Assembly (NCBI GenBank): GCA_015178975.1
Contig: WHVD01000134.1
Span: forward strand, 1-64,000
Direction: 5' to 3'
DNA: 64,000 nt
Source: Hysterangium stoloniferum
Lineage: Eukaryota > Basidiomycota > Agaricomycetes > Hysterangiales > Hysterangiaceae
Positions 44,697 to 57,892 of the stretch are shown here, piece after piece. How positions within the stretch are numbered: the first letter of the stretch is position 1; each line of letters starts with the position of its first letter. The notes beneath the pieces are model-generated. The model had not been told where the DNA came from. It searched no databases and was given only the letters and a program-made list of their open reading frames with translations. The translations under genes were made by a program, and so were the position numbers.

Positions 44697-45190
44697 TTAA
44701 TGTTTAATTCCGAGGATTATTCTAAGAACATCACTTATTTGAGCCCGAGATAACGTATCCCGGCAATGAGTGTGGCCCAGAAATTTTATTACCAAAACTC
44801 TGCTTTGGTTTCTCCAGGGAGGATCCTGTCGCCTGCCCTTGTTCTCCTCCCTTTGTTCTCTTGACCTCGTTCTCCTGCCCTTGTTCTCCTGCCCTTGTTC
44901 TCCCGGTTTTGCTATCGACCAATTTAGACGAGGGACGATATGTCTTGCGGAATAGTACAATGTCGGTAGGGGTTTTACCTATCTGCACGTCGGGGATAGG
45001 GCAGATAATAGGGTTAAACTCGGCGATCGGGAGGTGCTTGGTCCCGTCTTCGAGCCATGCAGTAAAAGGCTGATGCGATCGATTTCCCCTTCGGTTAGTA
45101 TTGGCGAGTTGACTCGATGTGCTACAATCAGGTTCGACCACAAATGCCCAAGAGCCTGATCCACCGTGTTCAGTTAGAATTGAGTACAGA
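44697..45190 (-). CDS. Hypothetical C-terminal exon(s), unknown
   Basis: A minus-strand frame ends PGYVISGSNK at 44731. It includes FVVEPDCSTSSQLANTN, WLEDGTKHLPIAEFNPI and a hydrophilic tract made of a 14-bp tandem repeat (about 44843-44912, GEQGQ-type residues). There is no clear upstream exon or domain. It may be the end of a degraded host gene or of a retroelement. Confidence 0.35.
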
Positions 45191-45369
45191 TATTGTCTTG
45201 TTACCTACATAGCAAGTGAAGGAACTTTGGTTATTAACGCCGTTCATATAGTTCAAATTAGCCATCAGGGATGGATTAAATTTCCTGCGCACAGAAAGGT
45301 TTCTCGGAGAGAACTTCACATATTTTAGAGGATACTTTGAGACTGAGAATTTGAGTCTCAGTTCATCTC

Positions 45370-46065
45370 TCACTTGAACTTATGTGCAGTTCTAACATGT
45401 GGTGATCATTCTTCTGTTGATGAGAATATACTAGTTGGCTAAAGCAGCTAAAGCACCAATCATAAAACATCATTGCATCTGATCTAGGTACAGCCATTTC
45501 TAGGTCTGTCCATTTTTCGTTTCTACAACAAACGTCCACTATGACGATGATAGGAATTTATACTCACACTTCCATATCAACATCTGTGTCTAGTGAAACG
45601 CACCTCGAAACGCGACCGATGTGAAATATGCGTCTTTATCCGTTCACAAGACGTCTGATACACGACATATTAGCCTTCTCGCGTTCACATCCCTGTTCGC
45701 CCTTAATACCACGACCAAAGATTTGCACTATAATTAGCGGCTCTTCCATGGTGGCGACGGCCAATCGAGCCCAGGTCAATTCTTACTACTAGGTGCATGT
45801 TGGGAAGTGCCCCGTATCACCCCATCTAGCCATAGATCCATCTTCATTACACTCTTGAGCTCAAATCATTCAGTTTGCCTTGGACTCGGGGCTACTCGTC
45901 TTCTTGACTTTCGTCCACGACGTTGACGTCGATCTACCACGACTGGCTGAGCCCTCGTGTTTTTTGCAGTCTTGTTGTTCATTCCTCTCCTTGTGCTCTC
46001 CTGATATATCAAATTCGCTGTACTACTAATAAACTCACGCTGTACATTATTCCTACCTCGTCGAG
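45370..46065. promoter_or_regulatory. Upstream region of the GPCR gene
   Basis: No ORF above 60 codons. Pyrimidine-rich stretches precede the ATG at 46066 (CTTGTTGTTCATTCCTCTCC, about 45972), as is common at fungal transcription starts. No specific site was identified. Confidence 0.35.
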
Positions 46066-47731
46066 ATGTCCGTCAACATGAATAACCCCAGCAACAACGT
46101 GCTATCCGCACTTGTTACGGTCCCGTACATGAATGCGGAAATTCATGGCGTAATAGTGCGTATGAATGTTTTACTAAAACGAGTCGTGCTTCTGACCCCC
46201 GCGACTTTCCGCTGTGCCTTTTACATTGGGTTAAAATAAATATTTAAAAGTTGTTGGTTATAGCAGGGTTTATCTCAGCGGTTTCAATTATGGCTCTTGC
46301 GGGTGTCATGATCGCAAGTCCCATTTCTTCTACAGTCAAGTTTAACTCCACATCTCATCACTTTTTCCCCCCCACACACACACATAGTGTAAATCCTGCC
46401 GATCAATCCGAAACGGCCAAGAGCTCTTCTCGCAAACACACCTCGCACCGTATTTCGCATCCCTTCTCCTCTCCAATTTTACCCAGTCCATCGGCTCGCT
46501 GTTGAATATCCATTGGCTGAGCATGAAGGGTACGGTTTTCGGACCTGTTTGCGTAACTCAGGGCGTCACGAAGAACGTGGGGAATGTGGGAACAGCGGTC
46601 TGGTGAGTCTTTTCCCGTTTTCTCTCTGGGCAGCACTGGGAGACCTTTGTCTCGGTTGATTTCTAACTTATTTGAAATCATTTCTCTTGAAGGTCTCTGG
46701 TATGTAGTGGAATATACGAGCAGCTCCGTTGACCACTCATATGCATGTGCAGGTCGTAGCCCTCCACGCCTTTGACGTCCTCTTCCTCCGGCGCCCGCAA
46801 CGTCGCGCAACTCTCATCGCCACGCTAGTCGGGTCATGGGCCCTCATTTTCTGCACAGACATCTTCGGCCCCGTCATTCTGCAAAACACGAACGACGGGC
46901 CGTTCTTTGGTATTTCGGGATACTGGTGCTGGATCACGAAGAGTTATCCGAGGGCGAGGTTGTGGCTTGAGTATGCATACGTATGTCCGGGCGTGTGCCA
47001 TTTCCCGATGTTGCGAATGGTCATTGATATACGTTTGTATTGTGCCAGATGTTCACCTCTGCCGGCCTCTGTGGCGTTATATACGTCCTGATATACCTCC
47101 GCTTGCGGGGGAACATCAGCGGGTCAGGATGGTCGTTACGCCTTCGTAGAATACCCAAGTCGGAGAGATGGGCTGTTAAGCTATCGAGGGATGAGGTTGA
47201 TAGCAGGCTGTACAAGCTTGCGAAGCAGCTTATATTGTGAGTGGGATTAACTATTGATGCATATACTCCGGATTAAATATATTCGACATTTTGCAACGAC
47301 TACAGGTACCCGGTTCGTGTATATCCCTTTTTTTTGAGATAGGAGGTGGTTACTGATATTTTTTAAATATATATCAGCTAGCATACACACTTATCGTCAT
47401 CCCAATTGCAGTGGCACGGTTTGTCGACTTCAGTGGCATGGAAGTTCCTTTCTGGTTCACCATATCAGCCGACTTTTTCTTCAACCTCAACGGTAAGTCC
47501 AGTTCTTGTCCTTTCTTTTCATATCTTACTGTTTCCTTTAATCCTCCAGGCTGTTTCAATGTCCTCATCTTCGCAATAACAGTCAGGTACACAGAAACAA
47601 CACGTAATGTCAAACTGTCTTCACCGCGCAAGTCACTGCAAGTGACGAACTTTGGGATCACACCATTCGTTTTATCCCCTAGCTTGAAGAGGACATTAGA
47701 GGTGGACCTGGAAAAGGGAGGTCAGGTCTAA
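46066..47731 (+). CDS. Seven-transmembrane receptor, Git3/cAMP-receptor-like GPCR (multi-exon)
   Basis: A plasma-membrane receptor expected to couple to a heterotrimeric G protein; the ligand is unknown. Exon pieces in order: MSVNMNNPSNNVLSALVTVP, ISAVSIMALAGVMIAS (TM1), LAPYFASLLLSNFTQSIGSL (TM2), KGTVFGPVCVTQGVTKNVGN (TM3 region with conserved Cys), VVALHAFDVLFLRR, TLIATLVGSWALIFCTDIFG (TM4), GYWCWITKSYPRARLWLEY (typical second extracellular loop), AGLCGVIYVLIYLRLRG (TM5), a cytoplasmic loop, VAYTLIVIPIAVARF (TM6), ISADFFFNLNGCFNVLIFAI (TM7) and a cytoplasmic tail ending at 47731. Clear introns follow GTAVW, LEYAY and FFFNLN. The first intron boundaries and a short exon near 46690 are uncertain. 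The reading frame looks intact. Confidence 0.82.
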
Positions 47732-48815
47732 CCGAGGAATTGAAGACGGAAGGGCTGTGAGACAAGAATCGCGCGTCGTGCCGTGATCATGTCATGCGAA
47801 AAGAGAATGGAAGTACAATTGGCAATTTTAATTTGGCGTATTTATCGATGCCGTTATATGGTCGGAAGGAAAGCTCTGAGACCAGGGAGGTTTAAGATAG
47901 TAAGGTCGAGGGACACGGACCCGTCGTGTGAACCTTTATCAATTATCATTCGTTGCAGTTATGGGTTGAGGAAAGAACCGTGTGGATGACCGCTCTTTGT
48001 AGGGCCGATAAAAGCCTGTCGTCAAATAGGCTTACTGGGTCTGGGTCGCACAGGTTGATAGGATTACGGTGTATTGCTCGACGAACTAACGAACAGGATA
48101 CATGGCTGGCCAGCAGGAAAAACAGGATAATTATGTCGGTAACTAAAGGTGCACTGATATGCTTGGGGCGCCAACCTTACAGCCGAGGGATTCTAATTGA
48201 CAACTCTTCGAATTCGATCGGGGAGTATATCCTCTGGGATTGCTTTCTAAACAGAATGCAATATCCAGTATATATGTTACTCTCAACCGGGCTCTTACAG
48301 AAATGGATGATGCCCTAGAATACTGGGCCGAGTGTTCTCATCAAAATGGACAATGAGGCCCGAGTATCATCCATCCGTCATGTTCCTGAGTCTTACAGAG
48401 TTCCAGGAAATGCCTGACTGACCGCATGCTTCCAACAAAATCAGCCCAACTGAATTCTGCCCGTAAGTGAATTTCTAAATAATGTTTGGCTCGGCCCCCC
48501 AAAGGACGAAGCCTAAGTAAGGGACCAATTCCATCGGTACTTTACGAAATGTAAGAATTACTTATAGGCATAAACGCGCGGGACAACCGACTCGGATAGA
48601 CCAGACAGCACACCGTGTAAAGAACGTGTATTTACCCATTCCCTGAATGAGGTATCCAGTCAATATTTGTCTTACAAACAGTGCTACGACTTGATCTCCC
48701 AATCGGCGTAATAACTATAAATGAAACCCCGCCCAAAGCGGTACAGTAGATGAAAGTAGAACCATTCCCCAGGAAAAAAAAAGACGCATGTCGCGGAACG
48801 TTGTCGAGTCGCTCC
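47732..48815. other. No assignable gene
   Basis: Only short frames. The interval separates the GPCR from the convergent beta-helix gene and presumably holds both 3' regions. Confidence 0.35.
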
Positions 48816-48818
48816 GCT

Positions 48819-50548
48819 TCACGTTGCGTCTGTGACGTTGCACTCCCAGTGCCGGGGGGAAGATACGAGGGTAGCGGGTGTCGCTGGTATGCCATCCACG
48901 GTGCTCTTGAAGGGCCAGAGCTCGCCGCCCGTCGGCGGGCGAATGCAGAGCAGATTGTCCCCCACGACTATATTGACGAAGTCGGACTGCAGGTTGGAGT
49001 CGGTGACCCGGGACTGCTCCACGACGAAGGGCGGCCCCGGGGCGGTGCGGGTGTCGGGATTCGAGCAGTCGGAGGCGATGGTGCCGATGAAGGCGGTGTC
49101 GTTCCCCACTAGCACGTTGTCCTGCACGGTGAAATTGGACGCCGTGGATATGGCCATCGCATACGCGAACTGTCAGAACCGGGTATGAGCGTCGGAGAGA
49201 AGGGGCCGGGAAAATATCTTGAAACATGCTTACCGCGCCTTCAAACTGGTTGCCGGTCACCACTGCGCCGTGTGATATATTATTTTGGAAGTAATCGCCG
49301 AACCAGACGCGAGGGCCCATTGCAATACCGATCCTGCATATTATTCGGGATAGGTTCTTCCGTTGAAAATATACACGACTCACTTGATGATCGCAGACCC
49401 GCTATTGACACCCTTGGTATCTCCGTCACCACTTGGGGTGTCGGTTGCAAATCCTCCAAGGATATGGTTATTTCGCACAATAGTTCCGGTATAGTCACCG
49501 CCCCACGGTTGGACATCGACCAAGTTCTGGAAGACTTGAGCACTTGCCTGACGAGAGAGCACCAAATACACTCACGATTCCTCCCAGAAGCGTCGTCTTA
49601 TATATAAAAATTACGTTAGTAAAGCTCCTCGCCAGTTATAGTCATCAAGTGACTCACCGTCTCGACCCAGATTGTGTTATTCTCTACGAGAGAGCCCGGA
49701 GACCCGAACAAAACGACCCCGCCGTCCGTCGGGGTGTTGATAAGATTGTCCCGCACAATGGTATTGGCACAGGCGACAGAAATGCCATCTGCCCACTGTC
49801 CAGGCGCATCCGAGCCGCACGGGCCGATGTCGTTATTCTGCACGGTCGTACTCGCGCAGTCCAGTGAGCCCTCGAACAGATGGAGGCACGACCACGAGCG
49901 GGGATCGAAGGAGCGGACGAATTCGATGAGCTGTCCGCTGTTGGACCCGCCCATTTCGATGTTCGCCCCGCCATTCACTTTTTCCCCGCCATTCCGGGCG
50001 CCGTTGATCTGGTACGCGGTCAGAACGGGCAATGCGCGCACGTAAGCGGCGACCTACCTGGATATTTCGGAGTTTGACGCCATCGCATGTCTGGCACTGT
50101 CCCCAGACGGCGGTGGTATGGCTGTCCTCCTGCCCGGGGTGCAAGGGCCCGCTGACAGTCAGCATGGCGCGTGAATTATCTCTGGGCAACCCCTGCGTGC
50201 TTATCTCCTGATTTGGTGAATTAAATAGCAAAGGGCCGGTGATGTTATAGTTCTGATTAGGACAAAGACTCAGGACGTAGCCATCTCCGCCTGAGCTTAA
50301 CAGGCCATTAAGACGGTCTGTGACAGTATTGGCAGGCTCTGCGGGTTCACATCCATCTGCACGGGCAAGTCTCGAAGGTTTTCTGTGAGAAGTTGGTGAG
50401 ACAGACATTACTCGTCATGTGGGCGAGTTGTGTACCTGGAGAATACTGAAACATGACGAGGATGTGCCGGACTCTTCTTGTAGGTCGATGGCGTAAAAGC
50501 AATAACGTTGCTTGCAAGCAGCAAGGACAAGGATAGATACCACTGCAT
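48819..50548 (-). CDS. Secreted right-handed beta-helix (pectin-lyase-like fold) protein, multi-exon
   Basis: The start ATG at 50548 opens a clear signal peptide (MQWYLSLSLLLASNVIAF). After an intron (GTACAC...CTCACAG) comes ADGCEPAEPANTVTDRLNGL, then YVLSLCPNQNYNITGPL, GVKLRNIQ, VNGGANIEMGG, and repeated coil segments STTVQNNDIGPCG, NTIVRDNLINTPTDG and SLVENNTIW. Further coils follow: TGTIVRNNHILGG, NFTVQDNVLVGNDTAFIG, and an end HWECNVTDAT at 48819. Repeats of V-x-N-N/D-x-I are typical of parallel beta-helix rungs. Such proteins include polysaccharide lyases and hydrolases; I see no catalytic signature, so the substrate is open. At least five introns, short and GT-AG. Confidence 0.78.
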
Positions 50549-50559
50549 ATTGGTATGTT

Positions 50560-53500
50560 TAATATTGTTAGTGAAACTGTTGTGCAGCAGGCTCCAGAGC
50601 AGCTGTGTAAATATTCTACTAGCGGGTTGCTAGTGTGATCGTTTAAACGAGAGACGAGGGTTGGAGCGTTGGGTATAGCTCTGGTGCTGTGAAGAAGACT
50701 GGCCTCTAACACTACGTGAACTACGCTTATAAGTAAAATGTAAAGTCAATTACCCCTTGAGACGACTCGGGAAAAGGGGGTAGAGAAGGACTTGGGGATA
50801 CCTGCTAACGGTACTCCATCCCCGCTGGTAACCGTATCAAGGCGGAATATTACAGTAAGTAGGAGCAAAGCAGAAGCGGGACCAGACAGAAGAAATACAT
50901 CAACTATAGTGAAATGGAGAAGCATAATTAAAAACAAACTATTGTCAAGTATGGCAGGCTTTCAATGGCATTGTCTCGTCAACTAGGTAGGCATTTGGTC
51001 AATGAATTTGAAGTCTTACCACAAAAAATAACATCCAAAGCCTGCGTTCCATCCCACTACAGCCCAGTATTCTAGGTGTCAGTCTTCCGTTGTTAGTTAC
51101 CATCTAGAGCAATGAGATCTAATTTACTCATATTTACAAGTGATATATCCTGCCACAAGCTGGATGATGTGCCTCTTATGGATATCAAGGCCAGTCGATC
51201 CCGCTGATAATTTCTTGCAGCCACACTCAAGCCATTGATTACACACCCTTTTATGGATGCATCATGTCCGAGATACGTTGGCAATACCATCATTTTCCTC
51301 ACAGGGATCTGGATAGCTCCACACGTATCAGTTGAGAGGGTGATAAGGACTTCTGGTCAGGTGTACCATCCATGCACATGGTCTTGTAGGTTGTTACCAA
51401 GCACAGACCGTATAGATTTTTAAAGTGGACAAATAATATAACTTGTAGGGAGTTTATGTTCCCTCCGGCAATCTAAGCTCACACCACGGTCAGGGGATGA
51501 CCGGCGGGACCATCGTCGCCATGCGATGGTCATCTCCCAGCTTAGATGACCATCACACGGCCATGCGGTGACCGGGGCTATGGTAATTGGGTGCCGGGGG
51601 TAACGCGAGGGCGCAAAGGCAGCGTGACTGCACTAAATATTATCAATATGATGTTTCATCGGTGTAAAATAATGGTCAATTTCAACCATGTGATGGGTTT
51701 TGCGTTCCACGGCGGTCGGGTCGTCATGTGGTGATAAAGTACGCTCTTTGCGAACTCGAAACCGCGCGAAGGACAACTATCATAGCGCGGAACCATTATA
51801 TTTCATCTTAAAATCTGGAACGTATAGCCTTATTTTCTCTGGTCCTACTCGATTTATTGTATTTCTAAATAACCTCTCGTTGACATTGAATGATGAAAGA
51901 GTATAGCATATGGAAAGTCGTGGGAATGTGCCGACATGTAATTCCGGGAAAGACCTGCTTTGGCAACGGATCGATAAGCAGGCTGTTTACTCGATAACCT
52001 CCATAGCGAGATCGAGACGCTTGATAAGCGCAAGCGAAGATGCATCGAGCCCCTGAACGCGACCCTTGTGCTGGACGGGCCGGTGTAAGCTGGGAGAGGG
52101 CCATTGAAGGTGTCCTGCTCTCTCTCAACGATGGAGGTGTCACACGCCATTAGCTCGTGCGCACGCCATTCGCTGCCTGGGCTGGCAAGCTGACACTATC
52201 TGCCATTACTATGACCAAATTCACAATCATACTGGCCTGGCAAGCCTGACAATATCTGCCACTACTATGACCAAAGGCACAATCACGGGACTGGACAGGT
52301 CTGGGTAGTCAGGTGGCGGCGTTGAGTGGGCCAGATCTTGCGGCAGTCGAGAGAACAGCCCCAAAGGGGATGCACTGTCGGTCAGGACCCGGGATAGCAT
52401 CTAATGAGTTTTGAATATGGTAGTCAATCGACCGATTCTCCTCCGAGATCGAGTTGGCCACAAAAGCCGGCGTGATTCTTCCAAAATTCTTCTACTTGGT
52501 GTTCATTTTAAAGCTTAATATTTAGTGTGGTTTCTCCCTATAGTGAGCTGGCTACAACTAGCTGGAGTACGCTAATGCTAGCTGGTTTTAATGCATAGCC
52601 GTCCCGGGTTGCTTATAGTTATGTGACAAACGAATGTGTTGGGAATGCTCGCTTCTTGCCAACGCGATAAAATACTCAAGTATTAAACACGGTGGTCGTT
52701 TTGTTCGATATGGCTGGACTTAAGTGCTTGCGGTAATAAAATGACACTGGTACCTCGGGGTAAGACAGGTCACTTTCTAGGACTAATAACGAGTGCAGAT
52801 TCTGGGATGCTAAACAGCGTCTTATGGGTGGAAGCGGAATCTCTATATCGATCCTCGACCGAGGGCCTTCGTTCATACGTCGGCACCGCACCTCTGCCAG
52901 GATCCGTAATTCGCCCCGCACTGCGCCGTCTATGACTGCTAACTATAATCGGTTACAGTACTCAATCAATGGTGACTATTGTACCTTTCTCATGCCGTCA
53001 AAAGACGATACATGTATATGGCCAACAATGTGTATTTGGGTCAATTTGCAAGACTCGGCAAGTGCCTTGATGGGACTCGGAGATGTTAGACGAAGCTCAT
53101 GAGCGGACGGGATCGATTAAGAAGGGCACGATTTAAGCTTCTGATGTAGGAACTTCCTGGTTAAACGTTGAAGCTGATTTTTCGCGGTCGATCTGCAGAT
53201 TAAGGTTGTTCATTTTCCTTCCGAGAGCGTCGAGAAGCCAATTACGCTATTGCTCACGCGCGCTCCGTGGATAGCGAGCATGCTTATTTGAGAACGGGGA
53301 GAGACATCTATGCACGATTGAGAAGACTGGTGCTGGATTCTTTTTTTTAAACGGCTGGCGGCGGTGCCCAGACTCTGCTTCAACGCCGTGTCCAAGTGAG
53401 TTTCCCGCCAGCTTCGGTGTGAAGCCTGGGATGACGATCACCGCGGAAATTTGGACGGATACTAGACTATGTTTTGAAAGCAAGATGAAATATATCAATG

Positions 53501-53640
53501 CGACGGTTCCTAGACCTTGACGACGCCGTTCTCTTCTCAAATTCTGGCGTTCTCATCTTTCCATATGGTCATTAATCGCCCCCAGCCAGAACTCGAAGCT
53601 CTGCCCCATTTGGGCCTTGGGAATTAGGCTACGCTTCTGT
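50560..53640. other. No assignable gene; hairpin-rich patch at 51480-51600
   Basis: Short frames only. A perfect inverted repeat lies at 51525-51554 (11-bp arms GATGGTCATCT / AGATGACCATC, 8-nt loop), within a patch of GATGACC/GGTCATC repeats. Otherwise it is unremarkable intergenic or decayed sequence. Confidence 0.4.
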
Positions 53641-53852
53641 TATTGCTCTCCGGCCTTCAGTTTCCTTCTGAATTCATCCTGCCCGACGCACCCAAGCCAT
53701 CCAACGTTATAACAGGTAATCATATCCGTCCGCTAGAGGAAGGAACGACAACAAAATCGTCTGGCCTAGCAAGCTATATAGGCCCAGCGCCGCCTCATGC
53801 CTCTCAAGTCCAGATCTCTGCACCGCCGCCACCGTGCTCTTGCCTCGTTCAC

Positions 53853-56043
53853 ATGGACTACTCTCCCTCCCCCTCAGTCGAATCGAACCACCGCAAGCGT
53901 AGGCGGAACAGAATGCGTGTCTCGTGTCTTAATTGCTATGCGTCTAAGAGAAAGGTGTCTTTCTTTCTCGATTCTCTATGGCCTTTTTTCCTTTTTTCCT
54001 CTTTTTTGACATTTGCCATTAGTGCGACAGAAAACGCCCGTGTACACGTTGCATCAAGCATGGCCTGGTATGCATTCCCTGCCGGCACCCGTCTTCCTTA
54101 ATATCTGTTTTCTAACATGCACATGTTCATAGACTGGTCTCTGCATCTATGAGCTCGATGACCCCACAGCCAGGCAAGCCGATTGTCTTTCTGTGCCGCA
54201 CCGTGACTCCCTGACCTCATGCCCGTTCAGAGACCCCAATGAAGACGAACTGACCCACCTCCGCAACCGCATCGCCGAACTCGAATCGGTCATCCGCGAG
54301 CTCAACAACCGCCCCCACCCCCGCTGGTTCTCCCCGGGCGGCGTCACGCACGACCCCGGCCTCGTCGCCTTCCGCCGCGCCCCAAAGCGCCGCGGTGCCG
54401 CGCCGCGCGTCCCCACGCCCACGCCCCGGTGCGGCGGCTCCCCCCACCCCTCCGTCGACGACTTCTTCGATGCGATCGCCGCGCCGGAGCCTGCGCCCGG
54501 CGCGCGGCGGGTCAAGGTGGAGCAGGACACGCACACGCCCGAGTTCACCGCATCCGAGGCCGGGACGGCGCGGGCCCCCAGCGACTTCGCGTCGCCGCTG
54601 ACGCCCCTGTCGTCCCTCGCGCCCCTGTCGCCCCCCGTGGGCTTCGGGGCCATCGGCGCCGCGCAGTTTGGCACCACGACGCCGTCCAGCGCCACCGCGT
54701 CTCCGTCTTTCTCGGACGAGTCGCTGCGGTTCCAGATGGGTTGCGCCCTCCGTGGTAGCCCGGCGCTGCAATCGCCGCCACCTGCGTTCGAGCGGGATCC
54801 GTCTCCCGAAGGCTTGCGAGATCCCGCGACTATGGGCAGCCTGCTGAGTCCTGCGGCATCTGACTCCTCAGAGGACGGCCCGCCACTTGCCTTGCTGTAT
54901 CCTGGATATGAGCCTGAGGCGGCGGACGCGGACCAGGAGGATGGGATATGTGAACTGATGCCGAACCAGCTTGGTCTCTCGCTGTATGGGAGGGAACCGC
55001 ACCGTCTGAGCATCGCCGTGCAGACGTCGCCGCCGCCTGAATCCCCAGTCTGCCGCGGTGCCCCAGCGCTGCCCTGTCGCTGTGTGAGAGATCCATCGGT
55101 ATACACGGCGTTGGTGTATTTTGCTGCTGCATTGAGGATATCGCGAGAGGCGCTGGAGACGCTGCACATGGGGGGTGACGGCGGGGTGGCGGACGATACG
55201 AGGACGCCGCCGGGGTGCGAGTTTTACAGGAGGGTGGTCGAGCTGGATGAGCATATATTGTGCGCAGTTTTTTTTTTTTGTGCGGCTTTGCGTGTGTGCG
55301 CCGCGGTGCTTATTCCACATGCATGATACAGCTCGTTGTCGCCGCCGACCCCCCCGCGCGGGTCTTTCGCGCCTGACGAAGCCGGCGCGTTCGAGGAGAT
55401 CGACGGGGAGGAGGCGGGCGAGGAACAGGATGCGATGCTGGAGGACGTCTTTGGCCCGCCCGTCCCGACGAGGCCTGCATCAGTGCAACCCACGCCGAGG
55501 CTCCTCCCCGTGTGCGAGCTGCCGCACGTCGACCCCCGCTTCGCCGAGTCGCCGGCCGCATTCGCCAACCACGTCTACGACTTCACGCCCGCACTCGCAC
55601 CCGCACCCGCACCCGCACCCGCACACTTCACGCCGACACTCGCCGCACCCGCACACTTCGCGCCAGCACTCGCACCCGCACTCGCACCCGCACCCGCACC
55701 CGCACCCGCACCCGCACCCGCACACTTCACGCCGACACTGACACCCGCGCACTTTGCCCCGACGCTGGCCTACGCGCGGCCGGCACAGCCCCCGCCCCCG
55801 CCCGCGTCGGCGCTGGACCGCGGGCCCTTCGCGGCGCACTTCGCGCCGACGCCGACGCTCGCGCCGTCGTCCCCCCCCGCGCGCGCGCCGGACGCGGCGC
55901 TCCGCCACGCGCATGCGCACCGGCTGCCGTTCTACTCCGCCGCGGACACGCACGCGGAGGCCTATCCGTCCTCGCCGTTCATGGGCATCGTCGACTTGTC
56001 GCCGCAGGAGGACGTGTTCGCGCGCTACAGGGGATGGGAATAG
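53853..56043 (+). CDS. Zn(II)2Cys6 fungal-type transcription factor (4 exons)
   Basis: Exons 53853-53954, 54023-54067, 54133-55259 and 55332-56043. The DNA-binding cluster is split by two introns: CLNCYASKRK, then CDRKRPCTRCIKHGL, then TGLC. This gives C-X2-C-X6-C-X5-C-X2-C-X8-C, preceded by basic HRKRRRNRMRVS. A short coiled coil follows (DELTHLRNRIAELESVIREL), as in dimerising members. The rest is long, Pro/Ser/Ala-rich and low in structure, with an Ala-Pro repeat tract (about 55585-55760) and an acidic stretch (EEIDGEEAGEEQDAMLEDVF). No fungal-specific middle homology region is recognised. It is nuclear, with unknown targets. An in-frame upstream ATG at 53643 is possible. GC content is much higher than in the flanking DNA. 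Confidence 0.85.
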
Positions 56044-57072
56044 GAAGTAGTTCTTCGGGTCGGGTGGAGGGAAGGGAAGGGCTGCTGGGAAGAGGGGTGC
56101 TTTTTAAAAAAAAAAAAATGTCGGTTTTTTCCCGTCGCTCGCTGCATTGTCTGTTTCAAACGTTCTTCGATCATAGTCATGTTTGGACTCGTATATACTG
56201 GCATTCATGGACATTGTTGCATTTTTTTTTTCTTTTTCGTTTTTTCTTCTGTCACACCACCACCGTTATTTTCGTACTCCCCTTTTTTTTCGTCTTCACA
56301 CCCCCTCCCCCTCATTCTACAACCACGCGTTGGACGTTCGTTCCTCTCACGCATCGCCACCACCACCCACCGCTCTATCTCGGCTTTCACATTCCGCGCC
56401 CCCATTCATAGACTACGCACGATATGGACGTGCTCTCAAGCATCAACAGCATTCACTCAAAGTAACTAATAAACTAGTCTAGCACTCGTGTGTGAGATCC
56501 AATGCATCATCACCCCATGATTCAGAAGAGTCCGCTTTTTTGTGTGCGAATGCGCAGCGGCACTGTTTGCGTGCGCTGACAGATCTTTCGGTGTGCCTCA
56601 ACGACACTCTCGCCGCCTAAACGGATGCCCACTTGTCGATATCCTTTGACTTTTCAACTGCAAAAAACAACGAACACAGGCACCCCCCACTATGACATTT
56701 GCCAAAAAAAGAAATTGTTACAAATATAAACAATCTGAACCAAACAACCAAACAACATGTTGGATGTCTGACTGTTCGTCCTTCACGTCGTCACAACATT
56801 ATCAGAATACTAACACAATTATATATGTGTTTTCACATACTATAGCCACCCTACAATGTGTGCTCGTGGATCTGTGCCCTGTGGAACTTCTTGTCCATAG
56901 TGTAGTGTATGTTCATCCTCACCTCATTCCAGAATAGGACCCAAGCTCAAGGAGGAGCAAGGAGCAAGGATCTTCCACAGCTAAAAGGGCACCTGTTTCA
57001 GTTAGCAGAGGAGGGTGTCCTCTGATATGCTTCCCACTCTACTTCCAACTTGTAAATTTCACAGGTATTTAC
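56044..57072. other. 3' flank of the transcription factor, then AT-rich sequence
   Basis: Poly-A and poly-T runs near 56105-56290 fit a 3' untranslated region and a terminator area. From about 56690 the sequence becomes AT-rich and could be transposon-derived, but no domain is secure. Confidence 0.35.
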
Positions 57073-57892
57073 TGTTAGGATATACACACAGGGCGGGTCT
57101 CGTGAGAAACCCGTGGGATATCCGGTAGGACTTGGCTTCAGCTTATAGGCTGCACCCTCGCTAGATCGTGTTGTCCACTTTCAAACAGGCGGATGGGAAT
57201 CCCGGGGAGTCTGGGCGGGGTTCGTGGGTTGTAGGTTGTAGGTTGTGAGGTTGTGAGTCGTGAGTTGAGGTAGTCGAGAGAGATAGATATGCTGGAGCCC
57301 ATGGGCTCCGACTAGTGCGAGCAGTGTGATTAGAGTAAGGTTTTATAGAGGAAAATCTATTAGATTACTGGGGGGAATCTAAGCTAATTTTCTGACTGGA
57401 TTGTATGTACAACATCTGCCAGTTTATATAGACCATGGAGTGAATGACATACTAATCCGGTAATGATGAAAATGAAACTAACAAAACATAAACGGGAGTA
57501 GTAAACACCAAATTTGGTGTTAGGAATGGGACAGAACAGAGCGGAGTCCGAATTGTGACAAAGCATAACCCATAACGGGAAACGGAGCGGGAGCGGAGTC
57601 CTAATCGTGACAGGTCATTTGACTAAAATGGGAACGGGGCTCGAATAGAGCGGTGATGGGATTCTGAGCGGGATCCGGTGACTGATGCGTGGGATGAAGA
57701 CGGACATAGACAGAGACGGAGTCTGGGGGAAGTCCGGTTACTGATATGTGTTGTAATGAGGTTGAACGTAACAAGTCTTGACATAACGGAGTCTGGGCGG
57801 GAAATCCTATAAACAGACAATTGGTGCTTGTAGCGTGTGGGGGCGTACGGGTTAGTGCCCGGAGTCCGGCGGGATTTGTCCGGGTTGTAACA
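57073..57892 (-). repeat. Solo LTR of the chromovirus family (820 bp)
   Basis: Matches the LTR of element 1 end to end, with the core motif at 57128-57159 and the same TATA and AGTCAGAAAAT blocks (about 57380-57430). The flanks TTTAC and CTTAC are a target duplication with one mismatch. No internal region. Confidence 0.9.

Noticed and set aside
55175..56411. Long Arg/Thr-rich plus-strand and minus-strand ORFs overlapping the transcription factor
   Set aside because: Frame shadows of a GC-rich gene. The frame with the Zn2Cys6 motif and consistent splice phases is the real one.
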